Assembly: GCA_948744995.1 (NCBI GenBank)
Contig: CAPZCD010000026.1
Location: 1-15,760, forward strand
Direction: 5' to 3'
Length of the DNA: 15,760 bases
Origin: an uncultured Rickettsiales bacterium
GTDB taxonomy: Bacteria; Pseudomonadota; Alphaproteobacteria; Rickettsiales; UBA1997
Shown here: positions 1 through 7,487 of the stretch, one piece after another
How positions within the stretch are numbered: the first letter of the stretch is position 1
Layout of the letters: every line of letters starts with the position of its first letter
Program-made: the position numbers and the translations under genes
The notes under the pieces: generated by a model
The model's input: only the letters and a program-made list of their open reading frames with translations
What the model was told of the DNA's origin: nothing
Database searches by the model: none

Positions 1-55
1 TTTTTCAAGGGCTTTTAAAGAATTTAAGAAAATTTAAAAAGCGAGGTTGGGGTTA
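1..55. repeat. Left terminal copy of a 53-bp inverted repeat
   Basis: Positions 3-55 are identical to the reverse complement of 15708-15760. The inner edge reads GAGGTTGGGGTTA, and similarity stops at once after it. The same edge recurs at 12028-12040, with diverged versions at 11346-11359, 11012-11029 and 11852-11869. The likeliest reading is the end of a dispersed mobile element whose body lies outside the window, so that assembly stopped there. A true linear replicon with terminal inverted repeats is the alternative. No transposase reading frame is visible in this part. Confidence 0.9.
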
Positions 56-61
56 GTTTAA

Positions 62-172
62 TTAAATTTTGACACTTCTAAATCAGAAGGGGTTAATGTT
101 GGTGACCGTGTTATGCCCAGAACAATATTTGAGAATTTGTATGTGATTATATCGGAAGAGTTTTTAAGGTAG
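62..172 (+). pseudogene. Possible 3' remnant of an unidentified gene
   Basis: A 36-codon open stretch runs from just after a stop at 59-61 to TAG at 170-172. It has no ATG near its beginning. The conceptual peptide contains EGVNVGDRVMPRTIFENLYV, which is less biased in composition than random AT-rich DNA and looks like the C-terminal end of a real protein. It sits directly inside the left terminal repeat, as expected if an insertion cut off the 5' part. I do not recognise the family. The reading could also be chance. Confidence 0.25.
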
Positions 173-259
173 AATATTATAAAGGAGGTTGGAGGCTTGA
201 ATTAAATAGGAACTTTTATATATTATTATCAACTATTTATACTTTATACTATCATAACA

Positions 260-1254
260 ATGACATTATATAATTTACAAGAAAAAGATACATTATATCC
301 GGCTTTCAAAGAAAATAATTTTGCAGTAGCTTTTGCATCCGATAATAACTTTGTAAAATATCTATCGGTAGCAATGTTATCACTAATTAAAAATTGTTCT
401 AATAAATACAATTATGATATTGTCATATTGGAGAATAATATATCTGGCAGGAATAAGAAATTACTCTATAGAGAAATATCTAATTATAAAAACGTTTCCT
501 TAAGATTTGTTGATGTACAAAGATTTTATAATGAGAATAAGGATGTTGAGTTTAGTACAACGAGAAACTATGGCATAGCTATTTACAATAGATTATTTAT
601 TCCGGAAATTTTTAAAAACTATGATAAAGTATTATACTTAGATTGCGATATAGTAGTAAAAGGAGATTTAAGTGATTTATATGAAATAGATTTGGAAAAT
701 AATTATATAGGAGCTATTGTTGATATGGGAACATTAGCCTGGAAAACGGAAGATAATAATTCAGATAATTTTTATAAATACAAAGAGATTAATTCAGGTA
801 TAATATTAAAGAATGTCAAAATAATAATTTTACTAAAAAATGTTTAAATAATATAAAAACAGATAATAATATTCTTGATCAAACAGCTATAGACATAACT
901 TGCAGAGATAATATAAAGTATATTGATTATAGATATAATTTTTTTGCTTCATTTCTTGATGATGTTAAAAATATAAAAGATTATATACCTGAATATATCC
1001 TAAATGATATTAGAGTTATACATTTTACCGGAGCCAAATGTTGGTTTAAAGACTTCGCACATAATTCCAATATAGACTGGTTTTATTATTTTGCAAAAAC
1101 ACCATTTTTTAATCTATTCACATTAACTGTTTTAAAATTTGAATTATTCAGATATAAAATTTGCATAAAAATTAGCAAAGGAGAAAAGCAAGAGAAATAT
1201 ATTAAAAAGGTCAGTGTTTTAGGGGAGATATTGAAAAATATTAGTTTGAGATAA
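260..1254 (+). pseudogene. GT8 family LPS-type glycosyltransferase, frameshifted
   Basis: Family 8 glycosyltransferases move a sugar from a nucleotide-sugar donor, often onto lipopolysaccharide core (WaaJ/RfaJ-like). The first frame (260-847, 195 aa) has the GT8 start FAVAFASDNN, the metal-binding DCD at residues 128-130 within VLYLDCDIVVKGD, and the family motif NSGIIL. It then runs out of frame into junk and a stop. The −1 frame continues from about 820 to TAA at 1252-1254 and carries the second GT8 hallmark, HFTGAKCWFKD, like the usual HFxGxxKPW. Adding one base near 818-822 (a CAAAAT run) joins the two into 331 residues, a normal length. No Shine-Dalgarno precedes the ATG. The catalytic DxD half and the C-terminal half are on separate frames, so the gene is either broken, rescued by slippage, or affected by a sequencing error. 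Confidence 0.82.
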
Positions 1255-1308
1255 AAAAATTGAAAGGTGTATTTTTTATAACCATTTTTTAATATTAATT
1301 AGAAATTC

Positions 1309-2460
1309 CTAGAAAAACATCCTAGTTTTTAGTTGCAGCAAATCATAGGAATTTTTAGCGTCAACAAAATCTTCATTTACCCTTGAATATTGTAGAGTAA
1401 ATCTAACTCCATCTTTTGGAGTCCAGTTAAATGCTACCATATACTCATCATATTTCCCACAATTTATTTTATCATTATCATCTTTCAAATTTAGATTTGT
1501 TTCAGAAAATTTTAAAGATAAAGAAAAAGCGCCATAACCACCCGTACTAACAGGATTTTTAACCTTTATAAAGTTAAACATACCCTCTTTATATATCATA
1601 CTTTCGCCACTAAGATTTACAGAACTTTCTATATAAAAGTTATATAAGTTACTAAATTTCTTATGGTATTTTTCAGGTTCAACCTGGGATGTTCTATATT
1701 CACTTTGAAAATTAAATATTGAGTAATTTATTGCAAATTCGGCTCCAATTCTTTGTATTTGTTTAAAAGGAAACGAGTCACTATTAGATGCTGTTTTATT
1801 ACTTCTATTTTCATGGTATATATTTGCACCTATGTGTATTAAATTATTTCCACTTCTAATAGGGTTAAAATAGCTACGTCCTACAAAGGTAAATTTGCTA
1901 ACTTCATCCGGTTTATCGTGTATACTATTACCATATATTCCAACATAGATACCATATCTACTATCTATATATTTTAATATAAGACCATTTGTGTAAGCAG
2001 CGAATAAACTACAGGTACAAAATAGCGAGTAATTATTAAAAATAGTGTAGTTGTAACCAATACTTTCTAAAGATGATTGAACTACTGTTTGACCTAGTGT
2101 TAAATGCATCTTATCACTAAAAGTATGTATTAGATACAGCTCCTTGATGGCAATAGAATTGAGCTTGCTATCCAGCTTTAATACAACCAAACTCTCGGGC
2201 GATAATTTGAATTTTGTGTTAAACATCAAAGATGAAATGTAAAAGGAACTTAAAGTGTTGGATAAATCTCTTATACCATTATTATTTTTGTTCAATGTTT
2301 TATTTCCATTGTTGTTGTATAGTAAATCAAAGTGTAATCTCCCGGAAAATTGGATAAAATCGCTGTTAGGGACATCTATATTTGCTCTTGCGCTGAAACT
2401 ATAGAAAAAAACAGTATATACTAAAACGGAGACTTTCCTCATCTTATTAAATTTAAACAT
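1309..2460 (-). CDS. Outer-membrane porin, OprO/OprP-like
   Basis: The product is 383 aa. It begins with a short basic region and a hydrophobic stretch ending SFSARA, then NIDV, so signal peptidase I should cut after about residue 26. The rest is rich in alternating polar and aromatic residues and lacks helical membrane segments. It begins with DFIQFSGRLHFDLLYNN and ends in LLQLKTRMFF with a terminal Phe, the usual C-terminal signal for outer-membrane barrel assembly. The opening GRLHFD and the late VAFNWTPKDGVRFTLQYSRV match my memory of the phosphate-selective porin O/P family, where a trimeric 16-strand barrel admits anions. Actual substrate is unknown here. Met7 (codon at 2440-2442) would give a more compact signal peptide and is an alternative start. 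No terminator is evident in the 54 bp between it and the convergent GT8 gene. Confidence 0.8.
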   Translation of the reverse strand: MFKFNKMRKVSVLVYTVFFYSFSARANIDVPNSDFIQFSGRLHFDLLYNNNGNKTLNKNNNGIRDLSNTLSSFYISSLMFNTKFKLSPESLVVLKLDSKLNSIAIKELYLIHTFSDKMHLTLGQTVVQSSLESIGYNYTIFNNYSLFCTCSLFAAYTNGLILKYIDSRYGIYVGIYGNSIHDKPDEVSKFTFVGRSYFNPIRSGNNLIHIGANIYHENRSNKTASNSDSFPFKQIQRIGAEFAINYSIFNFQSEYRTSQVEPEKYHKKFSNLYNFYIESSVNLSGESMIYKEGMFNFIKVKNPVSTGGYGAFSLSLKFSETNLNLKDDNDKINCGKYDEYMVAFNWTPKDGVRFTLQYSRVNEDFVDAKNSYDLLQLKTRMFF

Positions 2461-2490
2461 ATGCTTACCATATCATCTCATATAGAGACT

Positions 2491-2518
2491 GTTATAACAT
2501 AAAAAATAAATAATGCAA
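2491..2518 (-). promoter_or_regulatory. Candidate sigma-70 promoter for the porin gene
   Basis: On the minus strand TTGCAT (2513-2518) and TATAAC (2491-2496) are separated by 16 nt. Transcription would begin near 2484, giving a leader of about 24 nt before the ATG at 2460. The match is fair, but AT-rich DNA produces such boxes by chance. Confidence 0.4.
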
Positions 2519-2801
2519 TGGTTGTTAATAGTGTTTGATATATTGCTCTTTAATATAGGAAAAAACTAACTAAAAAACAAATGGTGGAAAAAAATTGAGT
2601 TAAGTATATAATTGTTGAATACTATTTCTATAGAACAAATATTGATATCTATTGATAATTATATCTATAATAATCGTTAATAATCATATAAATAAGTTAT
2701 TTTTATTAGAAAATATTATATATATAAATATTCTTTTACAACTTGCTTTATATATAATAAATTGTGCTATGATGGCATACTAACTTTAAATGTAAATTGA
2801 T
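2519..2801. other. AT-rich intergenic spacer between divergent units
   Basis: The gap between the porin start (2460) and the next small gene (2802) is about 340 bp. It is extremely AT-rich, with runs such as ATATATATA near 2718-2726, and has stops in all frames. Apart from the porin promoter on one side and an extended −10 element on the other, I see no gene, tRNA or strong hairpin. Confidence 0.6.
2765..2773 (+). promoter_or_regulatory. Extended −10 element upstream of the small exported-protein pair
   Basis: TG at 2765-2766, one base, then TATGAT at 2768-2773 matches the extended −10 pattern TGnTATAAT with one mismatch. No good −35 lies at 17 nt, although TTGCTT lies 19 nt away. Transcription would start near 2780, about 22 nt before the ATG at 2802. 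Confidence 0.4.
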
Positions 2802-3057
2802 ATGAAAAAAATTCGTTATTATTTGTTTCAGTTGTTTTATCATCGTTAACTCTATTTAATTTTAATGCTAGAGCTATTAGCTCTTTGATATTATTGAGGG
2901 TGGAATTAGGGGGATAATAGCTGGTAAAATTTATGATTTTATATTCGGAGAAGAAAATTCTAACAAACCAGATAATAATATAAAAGAAAAATGTAGTGAA
3001 AAAAGTAATAGTAAAGATAATAAAATAGATGTTACTAATGATGGGAGAGGAGAATGA
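2802..3057 (+). pseudogene. Small exported protein gene with two frameshifts
   Basis: ATG AAA AAA opens a frame that stops after 15 codons. One extra A in the A7 run (2805-2811) would give MKKNSLLFVSVVLSSLTLFN followed by FNARA, a convincing signal peptide with an ARA cleavage site. That frame stops at GGATAA unless one more base, such as a G in the GGG at 2898-2900, is added. The third frame then runs GGIRGIIAGKIYDFIFGEE, a hydrophilic Asn/Lys-rich part and GRGE to TGA at 3055-3057. The restored protein is about 85 aa. Its stop overlaps the next start (ATGA at 3054), so the two genes were probably translationally coupled. I recognise no family. The intact-frame continuity on both sides of each lesion is my reason for calling this a decayed gene rather than noise. 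Confidence 0.5.
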
Positions 3058-3559
3058 AGAAGATCTTTGTAAGTTTATTATATTTGCTGTTCCTTAGCAG
3101 TGTATGGGGTGATGTACATGCTAGTGGCCTAAATATAGGTAGAGATGCGTGGGTAGGAATTTTTTCTAGTCCATTTTTTTCTAATAAAGATAAAAAAAAG
3201 AAAAAGGTGGAGGTACATTTGATCCATATGCAGATAGATTAGGAGAAAGTATTAAAGCTATATCTAGTATTAAAACTGGAGATTTTAAAGAAGAACAAAA
3301 TAAGGGAAAATTAGAAAGTATCACAACGGAAGAAGCCGAAGAATTACATAGCAGGATTAAAAAATCATGCGTGAAAAGAACGTGTGACGATATTCATGAT
3401 AATTTGCGGGATTGTCCGGCCGGTTGTAGTAGTTGCTGTTGTGGTTGTTGGGATTGTTTAAAAGGATTTTATAAGTGTTTCTGCTGTTCTGAGTGCTGTT
3501 CAGGAAGAAGAGGTTGTTGTAATAATTATGAATCACTATCTCTTGATTATAATAATTAA
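3054..3559 (+). pseudogene. Exported cysteine-rich small protein, split by a frameshift in an A8 run
   Basis: The first frame (3054-3242) encodes MKKIFVSLLYLLFLSSVWGD and VHASG, a signal peptide with likely cleavage after VHA. It reaches SNKDKKKKK and then goes out of frame. The −1 frame, open from 3194, continues with GGGTFDPYADRLGESIKAISS, a Glu/Lys-rich helix-like stretch, and a tail with 16 cysteines in about 50 residues (SCCCGCWDCLKGFYKCFCC and following), ending at TAA 3557-3559. One added A in the A8 at 3192-3199 makes one 168-aa protein. A GGGAG six nt before the ATG is the best ribosome site in the window, and ATGA couples it to the gene upstream. The function is unknown. Clustered Cys could bind metal, form disulfides, or be lipidated after delivery to a eukaryote. 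Transcriptional slippage on A8 could keep it active. Confidence 0.6.
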
Positions 3560-3747
3560 AAGGATGAATAGAACCTGAACCTACCGCTATTTAATTTCAA
3601 ATTATTGGTAAGTGTTAAGTTAATAGTTACAAATTTCTTCATCGGAGAGCATGTGTATTTTGATGTAGAAAACAGAAAGTGTAAATATATATAGTAACGA
3701 GATAAAGGTACCTAAAAAATTTCCCTTAAAAACCCAGTAAACCAACC

Positions 3748-3777
3748 AAAAAAGCCAACTCACCAGAGCTGGCTTTT
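3748..3777. terminator. Bidirectional rho-independent terminator
   Basis: AAAAGCCA-a-CT and AG-c-TGGCTTTT pair around a CACCAG loop, with one A·C mismatch. On the minus strand the stem is followed by T6, so it fits the end of the nifJ transcript 40-70 nt after its stop. On the plus strand it is followed by T4 and could also end the small exported-protein unit. Confidence 0.85.
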
Positions 3778-3820
3778 ACAACCAAAATTATTATTTCAAA
3801 ATTGCCATAACCGGCTTCAA

Positions 3821-6800
3821 TTAAATCAAATTATCAGCCGATAATCTATATTTTTTCCACCTTCTGGTAATATGCTGTTTCAAACCTTCCAAAGCCTCTG
3901 CTGCATGTTCCGGATTTGTCTTTTTTATAAAATTATACCTGGTTTCAGCATACAGATAGGTTTCCAACAGATCCAATTTTGGTTCTTTACTATCAATCTG
4001 TAGAGGATTTTTAGATTGTGCTATTAGAGCCGGATTATATCTATATAACATCCAAAGTCCACTTTCAACAGCGTTTTTTTGTTGTGTAAAACTTTGTTCC
4101 ATTGGAGTTCCATGAGCTATGCAGGAAGAATAACCTATAACTATAGATGGTCCATCATATTCTTCTGCTTCTTTTATAGCTTTCATAGCTTGAGCTGGGT
4201 TTGCTCTTATAGCTATTTGAGCAACATATATATTATCATATGTCATAGCTATAGCTCCCAAATCCTTTTTATTGGTCTCTTTACCATTAACAGCAAATTT
4301 AGCAGAAGCTCCAAGATTTGTTGCTTTAGAAGCTTGGCCTCCAGTATTTGAGTAAACTTCTGTATCCATAACCAAAACATTTATGTTTCTTCCGCTAGCC
4401 AAAACATGGTCTAAACCGCCAAAACCAATATCATAAGCCCAACCATCACCACCAATTATCCATATACTTTTCTTTATCATTACATCTATTATGGATATAA
4501 GATGTTGAGCTTCAAAACTGTTTTCTTTTGTCAGTAACTTTTTAGCTTCAGCAATTCTATCTCTTTGATCTCTAACATCTTTATCTGATGTTTTTGTTGA
4601 GTTTTCAATAATTTCTTCTACAAGTTTTGTACTGAGATTATTACCACTAAATTTATTTAGAAGGTCAATAGCCTCTGCTTTTTGTGTATCTTGACTAATT
4701 CTATAACCTAAACCAAATTCGGCGTTATCCTCAAAAAGTGAGTTAGACCAAGCAGGACCTCTGCCATCTTTGTTTTTAGACCAAGGTGTAGTAGGTAAAT
4801 TACCGCTATATATGGAAGAACAACCGGTAGCATTAGCTACAACCATTCTATCACCAAATAGTTTTGTGAGGAGTGATAAATGTGGTGTTTCACCACAACC
4901 GGCGCATGCTCCCGAATATTTGAATAATGACTCCTTGAATTGTAGATCTTTGACATTTTTAGGATCACTAACAGTTATGCCATTGATACCGTCGAAGAAT
5001 TTTTTACTTTTCTTTTCATTTTCAATTACTTCGTACTTGTGTTGCATACTTAAAGCTCCTACAGGACAAGCTAGAACGCATATGGAACAACCGGTACAAT
5101 CTTCCGGTGAAATTTGAATCGTAAATTTCTTTTCACCACTTTTATCGGTCATAACCTCCTTAAACTTGAAACAAGAAGGAGCATTTTCTATCTGTTCTTT
5201 CGTATAATTTTTTGCTTCTAAACAGGAATGAGGACAAGCCAGAACACATTGGCCGCATTCTATACATTTGCTTTGATCCCAAACAGCTATTTTATCGGCT
5301 ATGTCTCTTTTTTCATATTTTGTAGTATCGGTTGGGAAAGTTCCATCAACAGACATTTCGGAAACCCTTATCTCCTCTCCTTTACCGGCTATCAATTTAG
5401 CTGTAAAGTTCTTTACAAAATCTGGAGCATCCGTAGGAATTTTACTTTCCAGTTTTAGATCGCTGGTAATTTTTTTTGGATAGTTAACTTCATACATGTG
5501 GCTTAATGAATCATCTACAGCCTTTATATTGTTATCAACTATCTGTTGACCCTTTTTACTGTAGGTTTTTACTATAGCCGCCTTAATCTCCTTAATAGCT
5601 TCTTCTGCATCTATAACATTAGCTAATTTAAAGAAACAGGTTTGCATTATGGTATTTATTCGGGAACCCATATTGGCTTTATCTGCGACTTCATAGGCAT
5701 CTATAACATAGAGCTTTACATTCTTGTCAATCATTATTTCCTGAACTACCTTTGGCAGTTGATCCCAAACTTCATCTTTAGAATAGTGGGTATTCAGCAA
5801 TAAAGTTCCGCCATCTTTAATTCTACCTAAAATATCTAATTTAAATAGGAAATTAAACTGATGACAACCTATAAAATCTGCCTTTTGAACGAGATAAGTA
5901 GAATCTATTTTCTGTTTACCGAATCTTAAATGTGATTCGGTAACAGAACCAGACTTTTTAGAGTCATAAACGAAATAAGCTTGACCGTAATATTCATCCT
6001 TATCGCAGATAATTTTTATGGTATTTTTATTTGCACCAACGGTACCATCACTTCCTAAACCAAAAAATATAGCCTCTTTAATTCCATCATGTTTTACTAC
6101 AAAATCATTACTATAGTCAATACTCGTATTTGTAACATCATCAACTATACCGATTGTGAAATGATTTTTAGGATTATTCTTCTTTAGCTCATTAAAAATA
6201 CCATTAACCATTGAAGGTGTAAATTCTTTTGAGGATAGACCATATCTGCCGCCAACAACTTCTATGTTATTTCTACCACGTTCATTTAGGGCTGATATAA
6301 CATCTAGATATAGTGGCTCACCTAAGCTACCCGGTTCCTTTGTTCTATCTAGAACTGCTATTTTCTTAACTGATTGTGGTATAGCATCAACAAAATCCTT
6401 AGCGGAAAAAGGTCTATATAACCTTACCTGTAGAACACCAATTTTTTCGCCTTTTAATTCATCTATTGTTTCCTTAACAGCTTGAACTCCGGAACCAAGA
6501 ATAACAATTATCCGTTCAGCATCAGGAGCACCATAGTAGTCAAACAGTTTATATTTTCTACCGGTTAAAGTTGCAAATTTATCCAGATATTCTTTAACTA
6601 TTTCCGGAACCGCATTATAATACCTATTAGAAGCCTCTCTTCCCTGAAAATAAACATCCGGATTTTGCGCAGTTCCTCTCATGAAAGGCTCTTCAGGATT
6701 CAGTGCTCTTTTTCGGTGTTCGATTATAGCTTTTTGATCTATTAATGATAAAATAGTTTCGTCATCAATTAGCTCTATTTTATTGATTTCATGTGATGTT

Positions 6801-7330
6801 CTAAAACCGTCAAAGAAATTTATAAATGGTACTCTGGATTTTAAAGTGGCTAAGTGAGATATGAGCGCCATATCATGAGCTTCTTGTACTGAACCGCTGG
6901 AAAGCATAGCGAAACCGCATTGTCTAACCGACATAACATCTTGATGGTCGCCAAAAATTGAAAGTCCTTGAGCGGCTAAACTTCTTGCAGCTATATGCAT
7001 AACACAAGGTGTCAGCTCACCGGCTATTTTATACATATTTGGTATCATTAACAAGAGGCCCTGGGAACAGGTAAAAGTGGAAGCTAGACTTCCGGTTTGG
7101 AGAGCTCCGTGCATCGCACCAGCAGCTCCTCCTTCACTTTGCATTTCTGTTACTGTTGGTTTTAGGCCAAAAATATTTTTGTCGCCTTTGGCGCAAAATT
7201 GATCTGCTAACTCACCCATTGGCGATGAAGGTGTTATGGGATATATGGTAAAAACATCTGACATTTTATAGGCTATTCGGGCAACCGCTTCATTGCCATC
7301 TATAGGTAATTTTTCGCTTTTTTTCGACAT
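3821..7330 (-). CDS. nifJ: Pyruvate:ferredoxin (flavodoxin) oxidoreductase
   Basis: This enzyme converts pyruvate and CoA to acetyl-CoA and CO2 while reducing ferredoxin or flavodoxin in the cytoplasm, the anaerobic counterpart of pyruvate dehydrogenase. All parts of the single-chain type are present. Counting from an upstream in-frame ATG at 7360, these are YPITPSSPMGE near residue 40, a ferredoxin-like insert with CIECGQCVLACP (C699) and CTGCSICVLACP (C755), CAGCGETPH (C819) for the third cluster, and the thiamine-diphosphate region GGDGW (970) with YSNTGGQASKAT. The length (1169 aa from Met at 7330, 1179 from 7360) is normal. I chose 7330 because the best promoter places transcription start near 7357, which would bypass the upstream ATG, and because MSKKSEKLPIDGNEAVARIA resembles typical NifJ starts. 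It stands alone and diverges from tolC. No activating-protein or ferredoxin gene is adjacent. Confidence 0.97.
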   Translation of the reverse strand: MSKKSEKLPIDGNEAVARIAYKMSDVFTIYPITPSSPMGELADQFCAKGDKNIFGLKPTVTEMQSEGGAAGAMHGALQTGSLASTFTCSQGLLLMIPNMYKIAGELTPCVMHIAARSLAAQGLSIFGDHQDVMSVRQCGFAMLSSGSVQEAHDMALISHLATLKSRVPFINFFDGFRTSHEINKIELIDDETILSLIDQKAIIEHRKRALNPEEPFMRGTAQNPDVYFQGREASNRYYNAVPEIVKEYLDKFATLTGRKYKLFDYYGAPDAERIIVILGSGVQAVKETIDELKGEKIGVLQVRLYRPFSAKDFVDAIPQSVKKIAVLDRTKEPGSLGEPLYLDVISALNERGRNNIEVVGGRYGLSSKEFTPSMVNGIFNELKKNNPKNHFTIGIVDDVTNTSIDYSNDFVVKHDGIKEAIFFGLGSDGTVGANKNTIKIICDKDEYYGQAYFVYDSKKSGSVTESHLRFGKQKIDSTYLVQKADFIGCHQFNFLFKLDILGRIKDGGTLLLNTHYSKDEVWDQLPKVVQEIMIDKNVKLYVIDAYEVADKANMGSRINTIMQTCFFKLANVIDAEEAIKEIKAAIVKTYSKKGQQIVDNNIKAVDDSLSHMYEVNYPKKITSDLKLESKIPTDAPDFVKNFTAKLIAGKGEEIRVSEMSVDGTFPTDTTKYEKRDIADKIAVWDQSKCIECGQCVLACPHSCLEAKNYTKEQIENAPSCFKFKEVMTDKSGEKKFTIQISPEDCTGCSICVLACPVGALSMQHKYEVIENEKKSKKFFDGINGITVSDPKNVKDLQFKESLFKYSGACAGCGETPHLSLLTKLFGDRMVVANATGCSSIYSGNLPTTPWSKNKDGRGPAWSNSLFEDNAEFGLGYRISQDTQKAEAIDLLNKFSGNNLSTKLVEEIIENSTKTSDKDVRDQRDRIAEAKKLLTKENSFEAQHLISIIDVMIKKSIWIIGGDGWAYDIGFGGLDHVLASGRNINVLVMDTEVYSNTGGQASKATNLGASAKFAVNGKETNKKDLGAIAMTYDNIYVAQIAIRANPAQAMKAIKEAEEYDGPSIVIGYSSCIAHGTPMEQSFTQQKNAVESGLWMLYRYNPALIAQSKNPLQIDSKEPKLDLLETYLYAETRYNFIKKTNPEHAAEALEGLKQHITRRWKKYRLSADNLI

Positions 7331-7363
7331 AATTTTAATTCTAATTATACGTTTAACCATGAG

Positions 7364-7392
7364 TTTATAGAATAATTAATCTCTAATTTCAA
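7364..7392 (-). promoter_or_regulatory. Sigma-70 promoter of nifJ
   Basis: On the minus strand TTGAAA (7387-7392) is 17 nt from TATAAA (7364-7369). The expected transcription start is near 7357, inside the codon of the upstream ATG at 7360. This supports initiation at 7330 with a leader of about 25 nt. The leader has no evident Shine-Dalgarno. Confidence 0.6.
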
Positions 7393-7435
7393 GAAGTTAC
7401 TGATAAATAATTTTTTTAGTTCAAAAAATAATTAT

Positions 7436-7464
7436 TTGACAATTCTCAAAATATATGTTATACT
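7436..7464 (+). promoter_or_regulatory. Near-consensus sigma-70 promoter of the efflux operon
   Basis: TTGACA (7436-7441), a 17-nt spacer, then TATACT (7459-7464) differ from the full consensus by one base. Transcription should begin near 7471, only about 17 nt before the ATG at 7488, so the leader is very short and has no ribosome-binding site. It lies back to back with the nifJ promoter, separated by 43 bp, so a regulator bound between them could affect both. Confidence 0.85.
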
Positions 7465-7487
7465 AGTTGTAACAAATATTTTGTCTG

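Noticed and set aside
98..180. GTTGGTGACCGTG resembles the 5' start of some alphaproteobacterial 5S rRNAs
   Set aside because: The conserved internal 5S segments do not follow and the ends cannot pair, so the resemblance is limited to about a dozen bases.
4079..6485. Several 60-115 codon plus-strand frames within nifJ
   Set aside because: They are antisense to a full-length, motif-complete enzyme and show no family features.
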